From Glycine soja (lineage: Eukaryota > Streptophyta > Magnoliopsida > Fabales > Fabaceae): DNA of 64,000 nucleotides. The DNA lies in NCBI RefSeq assembly GCF_004193775.1, contig NC_041021.1:22164632-22228631 (forward strand), in the 5' to 3' direction. The first letter of the stretch is position 1; each line of letters begins with the position of its first letter. A model generated the notes under the pieces. It made no database searches, was not told the DNA's origin, and worked only from the letters and a program-made list of their open reading frames with translations. Shown here piece after piece: positions 48,532-62,100 of the stretch. The position numbers and the translations under genes are program-made.

Positions 48532-49504
48532 TGATGTAGCTCCATGTGGAGCTTGTAGGCCTTAGATCTTCTTCATCAATGAAAGTCATTTACTTCTTGA
48601 AGATGAATGGTAGCGGAATGGAGAAGGAAGAAAGATGGTTGGAGAGGAGACGCCACTTCAAGGAGAAGATGAGTCAAGAAGAAGCTCACCACCATAGGAA
48701 GTCATGGATAAGACCTTGAAGGTAGGAGAAGATGAGTAGAGGGAGAGGGAGAGAAGGAGCACGAAATTTTGTGTCTCAAAACTTTGAAGTGTAATTCTCA
48801 AATGATAAAAGTTGAAAAAAATGCACACACATGACCTCTATTTATAGCCTAAATGTCACACAAAATTGGAGGAAAATTAGAATTTCTATTCAAATTTCAC
48901 TTGGATTTGGAATTGAATTTGTGGAGCCAAATTTTGGAGCCAAAATTTCACTAATTATGATTAGTGAATTTTAGTTATGGTTCAGCCCACTAATCCAAGA
49001 TCAAGTCCAAGATTTTCCACTAAGTGTGCTTAAGTGTCATGAGACATGTAAAGCATGAAGGACATGCACAAAGTGTGACTATATGATGTGACAATGGGGT
49101 GTAGTAAGCAAATGCTCACCTTCCCCTCTAAAATTTAATTCGATTGGGTTTCTCCCAATTCAATTAAATTTATTTTCCAACACACACATCAAATATTCAC
49201 TTAGTGCATGTGAAATTACAAAACTACCCCTAATACAAAAACTAGTCTAGGTGCCATAAAATACAAGGCCCAAAAAATCCTACATTTCTAGAGTACCCTA
49301 CCTACATTATGGATCCCTAAATACAAGGCCCAAAAATAATGAAACCTTAATCTAATATGTACAAAGATAAGTGGGTTCATACTTAGCCCATGGGCCCGAA
49401 ATCTACCCTAAGGCTCATGAAAACCCTAGGGCCTTCTCTTGCATCTCTGGCCCAATCTACTTAGAGTCTTCTACCCAATGCCCTTGTGGGATAGGATTGC
49501 ATCA
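48532..49504 (-). repeat. 3' LTR of gypsy element
   Basis: 973 bp, TGATGTAG on the plus strand to GGATTGCATCA. On the minus strand it begins TGATGCAATCC and has GGCTATAAATAGAGG near 48830-48848. Confidence 0.92.
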
Positions 49505-49517
49505 TTCCCTACCCCTT
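49505..49517 (-). other. Polypurine tract of gypsy element
   Basis: AAGGGGTAGGGAA on the minus strand, directly before the 3' LTR. Confidence 0.7.
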
Positions 49518-49643
49518 GAAAAGGATTTGACCTCAAATCCCGAGGTTCTTGAAACTCTAGGCTTTTTTCCTCAACACCTGTAAAAAGAACAAAAACCTAT
49601 ATATTAGTGGTGATTGGTATATTGGAGTAATTAAGGTAAAGGT

Positions 49644-50280
49644 CTAAAAACCCATTTCCTGGGCATCTTCCCATGAAGGAACATGGTTCCTCACCAACTC
49701 AATGAGGGGTGCTACAAGTATAGAAAAATATGGGACAAACCTTTTGTAAAAGTTTGTTAAGTCATGGAAGCCCCAAATTTTCTTTATACTTGGTGGAGTG
49801 GGCCACTCAGGAATGACCTTTATTCTCTTAGGGTTCATGGGAACACCTTGATCACTATTTAAAAAATTAAGAAAAGTAATGCAAGAAAACATACCTTTTT
49901 CTGTATTTTCATATTGATTATTCCTACCAAAAAGTATGACAAACCTAAGGTGTCCCATATGAGTACCTAAGTTTGTATTGAAACTAAAAATAAGAACAAA
50001 CCTACCTAATGAGTCCCTATGTACACAAATCATGAAGATGTTGGGTGCATGAGTGATTTTACAAAAGAGGGTTGCACCACTCAAAACATTCATCATACCA
50101 CCTATTTTAGGGATTTGGTGCCTAATAATACCTATTTTTGGCACCAACAAAGCACAAGGATTTAAGCTCTTGCGAACCAAACCCTCATCCAACAACTCCT
50201 TTACTTGAGGAATAAACTCAAGCCCAAGAGGTGTGGCAATGCTAACAAGTGTCGTTTTACAAGGAGAAAATGTGGAGGTT
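49644..50280 (-). pseudogene. Degenerate gypsy RT remnant
   Basis: The minus-strand frame has LLDEGLVRKSLNPCALLVPK, a damaged middle, then MGHLRFVILFG, and an RT-connection segment (KRIKVIPEWPTPPSIKKIWG, DLTNFYKRFVPYFSILVAPL). These blocks are typical of plant gypsy RT. The stretch that should carry the catalytic Y-x-D-D reads GRFVLIFSFNTNLG, so the active-site residues are gone. Motifs A and B are also missing or unrecognisable. It cannot be an active polymerase. Confidence 0.8.
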
Positions 50281-50438
50281 GTCTAAGAGAGGAAATTTCT
50301 TTAATATTTATCTTTATTTTCAAAATGTCTTTCCTTCTTAGCTAACGTCTTGGAGGAGACACTTACCTGCTTACACTCCTCCTTAACCATTAAAGGTTGT
50401 CCTTCTTCTTGGGGGTGGATTTCTTCACTAGATTCTTC

Positions 50439-51183
50439 CTATTTTGCTTCTTCACTTTCACTAGAGGAAGGTGAAGTAGTAGCCTCATCTTGGCTACTGT
50501 AAATGTCTTGGCTTCTCATAATCATGGATTTCTTGGTGGGGCATTGAGAAATAATGTGTCCTCTTCTAAGACATTTAAAGCACTTTATAGAGCTAGTCTT
50601 TTCTTGAATACTAGCCTTACGAGGTTGCTTTTCTATTGTCTTTCCCTTATCATCTTTGGGCTTAGAAAGTGCTACCCCTAAGATGCCTAGACCTTGGTCT
50701 TTCTTTGGATAAGAATGAGAGTCATAAGATTTTAAAGTAGACTTTCTTTTAAGTTTTTGCTCTACCCCTATTTCCAAATCTAAGTAAGCCTCTACATTGT
50801 CCTTCCCATGGAAGTATGGGAGGTTAATGTTAGCCTCTTGAGGTTTTCTTTCATTTTCTCTCCTATGGGAGTGAGGTCTAAGATGTGACCTATGTCTTCC
50901 TTCATAATAGTCACGAAGTTCTTCACTTAGGCTCTTGCAAGAGTTATGACGACTATAGGAGGCATGCTTTTCTCTTTTCATTTCTTTCATTATTTTTCTT
51001 CTTTCTTCCTCTTATTTTATCTCTTTCATCTTGACTTATTTCTTCCACTCTTTTTTTTCCTTTTTCTTTTCTCTCTTGTTTTTCTTTCCACAACTTAAGG
51101 GATCTCAACTCATCTAATATCTTATACAAGGGGTCCTTAGGAGTAGAACCCTCACCATTAACACTAGATGAAGGAAGACTCAT
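50439..51183 (-). pseudogene. Gypsy gag remnant with internal deletion
   Basis: It starts at 51183 (MSLPSSSVNGEGSTPKDPLY) and shifts frame near 50975 into the frame starting MKEMKREKHASYSRHNSCKS. The block NLPYFHGKDNVEAYLDLEI joins directly to GVEQKLKRKSTLKSYDSHSY. In related soybean elements, as I recall them, the roughly 120-residue gag core lies between these blocks, so this is an in-frame deletion. A CCHC zinc knuckle, CFKCLRRGHIISQC, is intact near 50535-50580, followed by a Ser-rich acidic end (SSQDEATTSPSSSESEEAK). Confidence 0.8.
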
Positions 51184-53045
51184 GTTGATTCCTAAGTTGT
51201 GGTTCTTTCTTGTTAGGGGTTTGAAAACAAAAGGTAAAAGAAACTATGGTTGAAACTAGCCAAAATAAACACTAAAAGAGGTGTGAAAGATAAGGTAAAA
51301 ACTAATTGGTAAAAGGCAAGCTATCTAGGCGGTTTAACAAGGGAAGATAAATGAAATAAGCTACAAAAGTAAACAAGAAATTAAAGTGCAAGAAATGTAA
51401 ACTAGGCAGATCCTAGGAGTGTTTGGATGACCTCATTTAAGGTTCCCAACAAAACACTCACTATCCTAAGGGAAAATTACCTAAAATTATTACACACAAA
51501 TGGAAGTAGGGTGACCTATTGAAGGCTCCCAACTTACTTCCAATGAAAGGCATTTTTGTTACAAAATTACAAAAAACAAGTCTTCAATTTTGGTGGCTAT
51601 TCTCTCTGTGGTGTTTCACTCAATTTGGAGTGATTCTTAGTCCAATAGCTCACAAGGTGGTTGACCCTTTGCTTCTTGACTCAAATTCTTCAAGGGATGG
51701 CACTAATCCTCCTTTCCAATTCCCTATGTGACAACTCACAAACAAGGAAACAAAGAGACAAACAATAACCAAAGACCAAAAAAATGAAATGAAATTTAAA
51801 CCAATAGAGTTTAACAAGACAAATTTTCAAGGATTATTCAACAATTAAAGCAATGAAAAGTACACAAAAGCAAGCTGGAACTCAAAGAGAAACTTAGAAT
51901 GACTCTAGAGTAGAGTAAAAAAAACTAAAAAAAAAGACTCAAAAAATCTCTAGTTTTGACACTTGTTTTCACTCTAATTTTCAACTGAAATTTCAGAACT
52001 AAGATTGGTATAAAATTGCCACCAATTATAGAACAAATTTCGAGCCAAAACAATGAGCATACTTTCCTTTCACTTTTTTTCCTGGACACTGATTTTTCTG
52101 CCAATTTGTGTGATTTTTCTTATTTTTTCCATTTTTCGAAATCGCTTGGTTCTTTTTTTATAATTTTTTCCAGATGTATAGAAAATTCTGTAAAAATTTT
52201 AGCTCAAAATTAGTAGTGACCCATTCTCAGTAATTTATACAAGTTTGTATGTTCAAGCTACCAGCACCAGCGATTTCAACCTAGAAATCAAGAGTAGTGT
52301 TTATGTTGCTTAAGGCTTGGATAGTTGCAATTTATGTTTGCTTATGCTCAATTATCTTGAATAACACAATTCAAGAGAGCTTAAGACTTATTTTGATTCA
52401 CAAATCCAGCCACAACTCAGCACCACAACTCAACTTCATCATAGGCATCATGTAGGAAACTTAGAAAACAAAGAAAAAAGTTCAACAACAAGATTACTTC
52501 TAGGAATTGATTTAGAACATGTTATGAACTAAATAACATGCATGAATTAGACTCAAAATTCAAAAGATGGGCTAAGAATGACAAGAATACATGAACAAAT
52601 GTATCTAGAATTCAATCCACAAAATAAAAATTCAACACAAACTTAGAACATAATGTGACAATTACTATGACTAAACATGACTCTAAGACAACATGGATTA
52701 AGTGATTTACACTTAGATTTTTGTGTTTTTTTTCTAATCAATATTTTGGAAGAAAATTTAGATCTAAAGGTCCTACATAATAATATTATGACTGAAAAAT
52801 GATAGAACCTAAAATCAATACAAAAACATGATTCAAGAGTAGTTGTATAAAATTTGAACCATAGAAATGCAAGACCAAGTGTAGATCTAAGATTTAATCG
52901 GTTTATTTTTTTGAATCTACTCTAAAAAACACCAAACCATAAGACAATGGAGGATATACATGGAGAATAAGATGAATAACAAGGAATTAAAGTGAATTGA
53001 CCGAACAAAAAGATCGAGGAAGCAAAAGAACATCACCTAGATGAA
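51184..53045 (-). other. Gypsy leader between PBS and gag
   Basis: AT-rich leader with no protein, on the 5' side of gag in the minus-strand element. Confidence 0.6.
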
Positions 53046-53061
53046 GATGCTCTTGATACCA
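53046..53061 (-). other. Primer binding site of gypsy element
   Basis: TGGTATCAAGAGCATC on the minus strand, two bases from the 5' LTR. It resembles the common plant initiator-Met site (TGGTATCAGAGC) with an extra A. Confidence 0.75.
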
Positions 53062-53063
53062 CA

Positions 53064-54033
53064 AGATGTAGCTCCAAGTGGAGCTTGAAGACCTTGGATC
53101 TTCTTCATCAATGGAGTCCTTTGCTTCTTGAAGATGAATGACAGCGGAATGGAGAAGGAAAAAAGATGGTTGGAGAGGAGACGCCACTTCAAGGAGAAGA
53201 TGAGTCAAGAAGAAACTCGCCACCATAGGAAGTCATGGATAAGAGCTTGAAGGAAGGAGAAGATGAGTGAAGGGAGAGGGAGAGAAGGACCACGGAATTT
53301 TGTGCCTCAAAAGAGGTCTAAACTTTGAAGTGTAATTCTCAAATGATCAAAGTTGAAAAAAATGCACACACATGACCTCTATTTATAGCCTAAGTGTCAC
53401 ACAAAATTGGAGGGAAATTTGAATTTCTATTCAAATTTCACTTGGATTTGAAATTGAATTTGTGGAGCCAAATTTTGGAGCCAAAATTTTACTAATTATG
53501 ATTAGTGAGTTTTAATTATGGTTCATCCCACTAATCCAAGATCAAGTCCAAGATTTTTCACTAAGTGTGCTTAAGTGTCATGAGACATGTAAAGCATGAA
53601 GGACATCACAAAGTTTGACTATATGATGTGGCAATGGGGTGTAGCAAACAAATGCTCACCTCCCCCTCTAAAATTTAATTGGATTGGGCTTCTCCCAATT
53701 CAATTAAATTTATTTTCCAACACACACATCAAATATTCACTTAATGCATGTGAAATTACAAAACTACCCCTAATATAAAAACTAGTCTAGGTGCCCTAAA
53801 ATACAAGGGCTGAAAAATCCTATATTTCTAGAGTATTCTACCTACATTATAGAGCCCTAAATACAAGGCCCCAAAATAATAAAATCTTAATCTAATATGT
53901 AGAAAGATAAGTGAGCTCATGGGCTCGAAATCTATCATAAGACTCATGAGAACCCTAGGGCCTTCTCTTGCATCTTTGACCCAATCTACTTGGAATCTTT
54001 TATTCAATACCCTTGTGAGGTAAGATTGCATCA
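53064..54033 (-). repeat. 5' LTR of gypsy element
   Basis: 970 bp, closely similar to 48532-49504. The inner terminal base is changed (AGATGTAG instead of TGATGTAG on the plus strand). The TATA region lies near 53378-53393. Confidence 0.9.
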
Positions 54034-54038
54034 TATAA

Positions 54039-57000
54039 GGTATATTTTGTATAATTTATATTTTAGTCTCCGAAATTTAAATTTTTTCTTTCACTCTTTA
54101 CTTTTATGAAATGCCATTTAATTTTTGGCCTTTTCTTTTTATTCAAAACAATTAAAAATATAGTAGTAAATTATTAGAATAATGACTTTTTTTAAAAAAA
54201 GAATTTTTTTATCAGCCAAGAAAAGAAGTATATTATTAAGATGTTAAATATTTTCAAAATTTTATTAAGGATTAAAATATGTGATTTATATAATTCAAAG
54301 GACTAGAGTAAGATTTTTTTGTTCTTTTTAATAATTTCAGGGTCTTTGCTTGGAATCAAAGAACAGGCACAAGAGTAAAATAATATTCCTTAATGAGAAT
54401 CGGGACAAATAAAACGGGGAAAGAGTAGGGACATTATATGTCATCCCTAACCCAACACATACTTGATAACAAATTTAATTAATATATGTAGTCTACAGTT
54501 ACTACATATTTTTCTTTTGAGGTCGTCTACAGTTACTACATGACTATAATAAGTTTTGCACTGATTCACTAAAATCTAGAGTTATAATTAAAAAAATGAA
54601 AATATTAAAAAATGCATACAAATTTGAAAGGTCACGAGATGCACATTTACACTTTTTTAATGATTCCATCACTTTGATGTGGGTATTTTTTTTTTTTTAA
54701 TGAAATTTGAAAAAAAGTTTGGTAACTACGATTTTGGTCTTGGAGGTATGACTGATGGCCAAAAAGTGCAAAACTGACGAGAACAGCTATTCCTTGGGAA
54801 GGGCCACACACCGCAAACACTTACAAACACGTGAGGATATGGTTCCAAGCTGGAGAATCGCTAAAATGCATGCATCCTCCACCGCTCATATACGTGAATA
54901 AAAAAATAACAAATGTCTCGTCAGTCAGTAATAATAATAATTTTTTAAATCACATTATAAATTTAAAGAATTAATTTGTTGGACTAATTATGAGGATAGG
55001 ACAGAAGTAGTTTGGGTCAAAAGAGAAAAGAGAAAGAGTATGTTAGTGAAGAAAGGGAGGTTTAAGGGTGAGAGACTTTGAATTATTCGACTTAGCACTT
55101 ATGGAGAATTAAAAATAGAAGTTAGTAGTTCAAAGTGAGGCTTTATGGAACATGCATGACTTTAGTCTCAACATGTGGAAAGGGAGAGTTAAATAAAGAG
55201 GATGCTATGGTGTCAGGTTAAACCCAAGAGAAAGCCAATTTGATAGAGATTTAGGGTCGTTTGTTTGGGCTTATATATTTAAAAAAAATGTTTTTTTAAT
55301 AACATAACCAGTTTAAGCTTTTCAATGAATTTTTTAAACTATTTTTTGTTTTATGCTTTTTTTAAGAAGCAAATATTTTCATAAAAGACGCTTTTTTTTT
55401 TCCTAAACATTTGTTTTAATTAAGTTAACACAAACTGGCTGTTAGGCCGAAGAGGAGGAAGTCCCCCATCAAAATAGGAGATATAGGAGTGGTACCTTCT
55501 TCTATTAGTTGATAAATGGGTAGAGGCTAGGCTGGAAGGATCTTTTTCACATGTTGGTATGAAGTGTAAGGGTTGTGTCTAGAAATTATGAGGCCCAAGA
55601 CAAAATTTATATTTAAATAATTTATTAAAATATGGTAATCCTTTATTTTTTTTGTCAAACAATGTTATTTGTCAAAAAAATTATAATAAAGTATTTTTAA
55701 CATTCATTTAATATATTTTTGACATAGGAAATCTTAGATATGATTTGAGTAATTTTAATTTTAAAAAAATATTTTTTTAGCAATAATAATAGTTATAAAT
55801 ATTATCAATATAATATTTTAGAAGAAATACATAATCTTTTTGACATAATGTAACAGTTGTAGTAATGAAATTTTTTGTATGCACTTCTTACTGTATCTTT
55901 ATATAAAAAATTAATATTAATATAATATTTTTTAGTCTATCTTCAAACAAAGTTTTTATTTTTAAGAATTTAAATAAAAATTGAAAGTTATTTCTTATTC
56001 AAAAAATTATCAAATTGACTTTACACTCAAAATATAAATTTATATAATGTGTATACAAAATAATCAATGCAAAAAAAAAAAAGAATCTTTAGTTAAACAT
56101 GTGATTTTATTAATTATCAACACCAAAATATTTTTTTACATCAGACAAAAATTCATTTATTAAATTTAAACTCTATACTAATTTCAATGATCTTTTTTAG
56201 GGCAGTAGAGTTCGAAATAGATGCAAAATAATTTTTAATTTTTTAAAAATAAATAATAAAATTATAGTTAAATGATTTACAATAACACTTATATTTATAT
56301 TTTAAGATTATATAGTCTTATTAATAATAAAAAAAGTAGTAAATGATATATTATATCACAATAAAATTTATCACCCAATAACTTAAATTAATAATAAACA
56401 ATTTATCATCCAATAACTTATAAACAAAATTGAGACTTCAAATTATTGGACGCCTAAGGCAAAGGTCTCATTATGTCTTAACGGCCTTGGTGCTCGGGAG
56501 TGGGATCTATTTTAGCATTGAATCTTGTTTGAATGGGAAAAGGATTTACTATACACTTTTATCTGTTTTATTAAAATGCATTTGAAGATAGATGCATCCA
56601 TATCCCACATAATGAAGCCAACATACAAATTAAAAGCTTCAACAACAAGGTTCTTTGGAAGTTAGTATATTGTTTGACAATCTATATACACTTCCTTTGC
56701 TTCTCAAATGGTGGTTGATTTAGCTAGCTTGATAGGCATTTCTTAATAAATTGCAGTTAAAAAAAAGGTATTTCTTAATAAACTCCCCACAAAAGATAAT
56801 CTTCTCAAGAGAGGAATCTCACTAAAAAAAACTCTTAATTGTCATGTTTGTATAATGTTGTTGAATCAACAAATCATTTATATTTGTACATGCTCAGTTT
56901 TTTTTTATTGTATTTGACAAATAATTAATAAGTCAAACTGTGAAAATTGTAAAGGATTTTTTAAAATAGTTTCTATTTTTAAGATTTTAATTTTTATAGA

Positions 57001-59088
57001 TGCTTCTATTAATAAATAAATATTTGAGAGTGAAATATAAAATTTATATTCGATTGTAAGTTCTTTTTGATCAAATAAATAATTATAATTTTTAACTTAA
57101 GAGAATAATTTACGAATTTGAAAAAATAGTAATGATAATGTCAATATTAATATCTATTATAAAAGTTTTTACATAAAATAATTTCTTTAACAATTCATAT
57201 AATTAACAATGGTTTCGATAAATGAGTTTTTTTGATAATGATAATAGTTTTAGATGATAATACTAATAAAGACTTTTTTATAACAATTATAATAATCATA
57301 TAATGTCTAATAATAATAATATTGAATTTGATAATAATAAGTAATTGGAATTGAATAAAAGTAGAGTTTAGAGAATAGAGTTAAAAAAATGTAGAAAAGT
57401 AGATGAAATAAAATTTCATTAAAAGTAGAATAAATACACATACAAAGAGTGATTCTGGAGTGAGCGAGATTAATGATGTATAAAAATTTAAGTGATAATG
57501 ATTTAACAAGCATCATTGATCAGAAATCTTTGTTTATAGAGTTTTACTATCAACGTTGAATCATAGGACTTTAACATGTGTAAAATGAGTTTCTAACTAC
57601 TTAAAACTAACAACACTAAATATCTTCGCTCGAATCTTCTTTGTCGAACCGCTAGAACTATTCCAACTTCTACTTTAAATTTGAATTTGAATGCTATATT
57701 TCAGGTGCATAATTACTTATCGAAGTCCGTTTTCATCAAAATAACACATCTCGATAAGAACACTGATCTTTTATATCTTGTAAGCTTACTTATAACTATG
57801 TCATCACATTATCATTTCTTCTGATCAAAACAGTATTCATAAAACCAAGTTTCTAAACTCAGAAATTTTTCATTAAAGATAACAAAAAGATACCTTCAAT
57901 TTTACTTGGCAATGGGCAGTCCCACTTTTGGTCACATTATGGTTTTAAGGAAAATAGGAATTATAAAGACACTTGGAAGGCTTTACGATTATTAACTGTA
58001 CGTGGTTCCTTTGGTTGTACTAAAATCATATTATTTTTAACTGATACACAAAATTCAAAAGAAGTTATGGAGATTATAAAAATTAGAAGTTAGTTATGTA
58101 TAAACTAAAGGACATATTTGAAAAATGTATCTATAAGTTATTATTAGAGACAGTTAGATTCATTATCTTGTTTAATTAAGCTCTCATTGCATGACATGTA
58201 TGCACTATGATATGTTATGTCGTATATTAGAGATGTGTGTTGTTGTTGTTGTTTTTTTTTTTTTTTTTTATGTAAGTAGGTTGGAATGATCCTATATGTT
58301 TGTTAGATTTGACTACGTGTATTTCAGATGATTTTTTCTCTTATCTATTTGGGTAGGGTGTATCCTTTACATCTTACTTATAATTATATTGAAAATTATG
58401 ATGAGAGTGTATTAATAACAAATAATAATTTTAATTCTCTTAAATGAATATTTTAAACGTACTAGTTAACATTTGAATAATAATAATTTATTATTTTAAT
58501 TACACATCACATTAATGCCGAGTATCAATTAAAGAATTAATAAATAAAAAATTGTTTCTCAATCATAGAACTACACCAATTTTTAGGAGAAAAATAAAAC
58601 ACCAACACATAGATTTAAATGTTTCATATCTTTAATAAATGATCGATTTTTGTTTTAGATTCCAATAAATTTTCTTGTTACATTAAATCTCTGATATATT
58701 AAATTTTTGGTTTTGAGTTTATTGGCATTTAAGTGATATCCTAACATGTTAATATATATTGTAAAAATCTTTTTACAAAGTGTCATGTTATGACTTAACT
58801 AATGATAGAAACTCATAACAAAAATTTTAATATATTAGAGATTCAATGTAACAAAAAAATTATTAGATACCTAATGTAAAGATCGATAATTTATCATAAG
58901 ACCTCAAACATATTTAAGTTTATAAACAATATCATAACTTGAAGCACCTTATAACATCAACAAAACATCTCAACCACATTACCAACACACTTGACCTTGG
59001 GAGGTAAATCCCAACTATTATCAATCACTATAGGTTACTCTCAACCACAAAACAATACATGTTCTTGCGCAAAAATAATAAGTATTCT
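54039..59088. other. AT-rich intergenic DNA, no gene recognised
   Basis: Five kilobases with no credible ORF, RNA gene or bounded element. Two weak signs of older insertions: 55250-55450 has GGTCGTTTGTTTGGGCTTATA, typical of small non-autonomous elements, and 55585-56490 begins GAGGCCCAAGACAAAATTT and ends CGCCTAAGGCAAAGGTCTCA, a pattern I associate with a plant repeat family. Neither could be bounded. A T-run lies at 58250-58270. Confidence 0.45.
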
Positions 59089-59103
59089 TAGTGTCATAAG
59101 GAG

Positions 59104-62100
59104 AAGCATTAAATCCTGCCTAGGTTAGCTTTGCTATTCTTAGCCGGTCCCAAGCCCGGATAAAAGGAGAGGGTTGTGTTAGGCTTTCGACAGCCAACGT
59201 AAAACTTTGTCGAATCTCTATGACATGGATCAATTACGTAATAATGTGAATGCTAGGTCGTTGCCCGGAAGCAACGCGCTGTATGGCTCGAGTACAGTGT
59301 CAAAAGAGCAAGGGCCGCTGCATCGCCGCCCGGATGTAGTGAAAAGTAAGCAAGGGTTCCCACATTTTCGTGAACGGGTGTGGGTAAAGAAGCTAGTTCA
59401 TGACAGGAGGATTCGCTTTGGTACATGGAATATAGGCACACTTACTGGAAAATCTATGGAAATAGTGGATGTTATGGTGAGGAGGAAGATCAATTTTATG
59501 TGCCTACAAGAAACTAAGTGGACAGGTGAAAAAGCGAAAGAATTAGACAACTCAGGATTTAAGCTGTGGTATACGGGAAAAATCAGATCAAGAAATGGGG
59601 TAGGGATTATTGTGGACAAGGAGTGGAAGAAGGATGTCGTGGATGTAAGAAGAGTAGGAGATCGTATCATAACCTTAAAATTGGTAGTGGGACAGGACAC
59701 CTTTAATGTTATTAGTGGGTACGCACCTCAGGCTGGGTTAGCAGAACACTTTAAGGTAAAATTTTGGGAGGATCTAGAAGGGGTACTTCAGGATATACCC
59801 CAAGGAGAGAAAGTTTTCCTAGGAGGGGATCTCAATGGACATGTAGGTAGCGTGGCTAGAGGTTTTGAGGGGGTGCATGGGGGTTTTGGCCTAGGGGAGA
59901 TGAATGGGGAGGGTAAATCCATCTTGGAGTTTTCGGAGGCTTTGGATCTTTCTATAGCCAATACATGGTTTAAGAAAAGAGAGGAACATCTTATCACTTA
60001 CAAAAGTGGAGGGACATGTTCTCAGATAGATTTCTTCCTTATCAGGAAGTCTGATAGGAAGTATTGCTTGAACTGTAAAGTTATACCGGGAGAGAGCTTG
60101 ACTACCCAACATAGAGTTTTGGTTATGGATGTAAGAATTAGAGATAGGGCAAAGAGAAGAAGTCCTATGGTAGCACCAAGGATCAAATGGTGGCACTTGA
60201 AGGGTGAGAAACAAGGAATCTTCCAACAAAAGATATGGGAGGGATGGTGTGGACAATCACAAGGAAGTGCAAATGATCTGTGGAACAAGATGTCCCAAGA
60301 GATTATTAAAGTGGCTAAAGAGACGTTGGGTGAATCTAGAGGTTTTGGACCTAGGGGTAAAGAATCGTGGTGGTGGAATGAAAGTGTTCAGAGCAAAGTT
60401 AGAGTAAAAAAGGAGTGTTTCAAGGAGTGGTCTAGGTGTAGAAATTCTGAAACTTGGGATAAGTATAAGATAGCTAGAAATGAAACCAAAAAGGCGGTGA
60501 GTGAGGCAAGAGCCCAAGCTTTTGACGGACTATACCAAGCTCTAGGAACCAGGGACGGAGAAAGATCTATATATAGGCTTGCTAAGGGTAGAGAGAGGAA
60601 GACTAGAGATCTGGATCAAGTAAAGTGTGTTAAGGATGAAGAAGGCAAAGTCTTAGTGCATGAAAAAGATATCAAGGAAAGGTGGAAGGCGTATTTCCAC
60701 AACTTATTTAATGATGGATATGGATATGACTCTAGCAGTCTAGACACAAGAGAAGAGGACCAGAACTATAAGTATTATAGTCGGATTCAGAAACAGGAAG
60801 TAAAGGAAGCGTTGAAAATAATGAGTAACGGTAAGGCGGTGGGGCCAGACAACATACCTATTGAAGTGTGGAAAACTCTTGGAGATAGAGGTCTTGAGTG
60901 GCTCACCAAACTCTTTAATAAAATTATGAGGTCAAAACGCATGCCGGAGGAATGGAGGAGAAGCACGTTAGTGCCAATCTATAAGAACAAGGGGGATATA
61001 CAAAATTGTGCAAATTATAGGGGAATCAAGCTCATGAGTCATACCATGAAATTATGGGAAAGAGTGATCGAACGGAGATTAAGAAAGGAGACTCAAGTTA
61101 CTGAGAATCAATTTGGTTTCATGCCGGGAAGGTCGACCATGGAAGCGATTTATTTATTACGGCGGGTGATGGAGCAATATCGCATGGACCAACAAGACTT
61201 GCACTTGATTTTTATTGATTTGGAGAAAGCGTATGATAGAGTGCCTAGAGAGATTTTGTGGAAAGCTCTAGAGAAGAAAGGGGTTAGGGTTGCATATATT
61301 CGAGCTATCCAAGATATGTATGATAGGGTATTGACTAGTGTTAGGACACAGGGTGGAGAGTCAGACGATTTTCCCATCACAATTGGTTTGCATCAAGGGT
61401 CAACCCTTAGCCCCTACCTTTTTACCTTAATTCTGGATGTCCTCACGGAACAAATCCAAGAGATAGCGCCGAGATGCATGCTTTTTGCAGATGACATAGT
61501 CCTCCTTGGAGAGTCGAGGGAGGAGTTGAATGAGAGGTTGGAAACTTGGAGACGAGCTCTAGAAACACATGGCTTTCGCCTAAGCAGAAGAAAATCGGAG
61601 TATATGGAATGTAAGTTCAACAAAAGAAGGAGGGTTTCTAACTCAGAGGTGAAAATAGGAGACCATATTATCCCTCAAGTCACACGGTTTAAATATCTTG
61701 GGTCTGTAATACAGGATGATGGAGAAATTGAAGGGGATGTGAATCATCGCATTCAAGCAGGATGGATGAAATGGAGAAAAGCATCGGAGGTGTTATGTGA
61801 TGCAAAGGTACCGATCAAGCTAAAGGGAAAGTTTTATCGGACTGCGGTAAGACCGGCGATTTTGTACGGAACAGAATGTTGGGCGGTCAAGAGCCAACAT
61901 GAGAATAAAGTAGGTGTAGCGGAGATGAGGATGCTGCGGTGGATGTGTGGTAAGACTCGGCAGGATAGAATTAGAAACGAAGCTATTAGAGAGAGGGTTG
62001 GAGTAGCGCCTATTGTAGAGAAGATGATGGAAAATAGACTTAGGTGGTTTGGGCATGTAGAGAGAAGACCGGTAGACTCTGTAGTGAGGAGAGTAGACCA

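Larger units (their letters stand above)
48532..54033 (-). mobile_element. Internally deleted Ty3/gypsy retrotransposon
   Basis: LTRs lie at 48532-49504 (3' LTR, as the element reads on the minus strand) and 53064-54033 (5' LTR). The flanks are TATAA on both sides (48527-48531, 54034-54038). Next to the 5' LTR is TGGTATCAAGAGCATC (minus strand, 53061-53046), the usual initiator-Met primer site with one extra A. Next to the 3' LTR is the purine tract AAGGGGTAGGGAA (49517-49505). The interior keeps a gag remnant and a damaged RT piece; no protease active site, integrase or intact RT was found in 3.6 kb. The LTRs are the same family as the solo LTRs at 30550 and 34354. It is non-autonomous. Confidence 0.9.
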
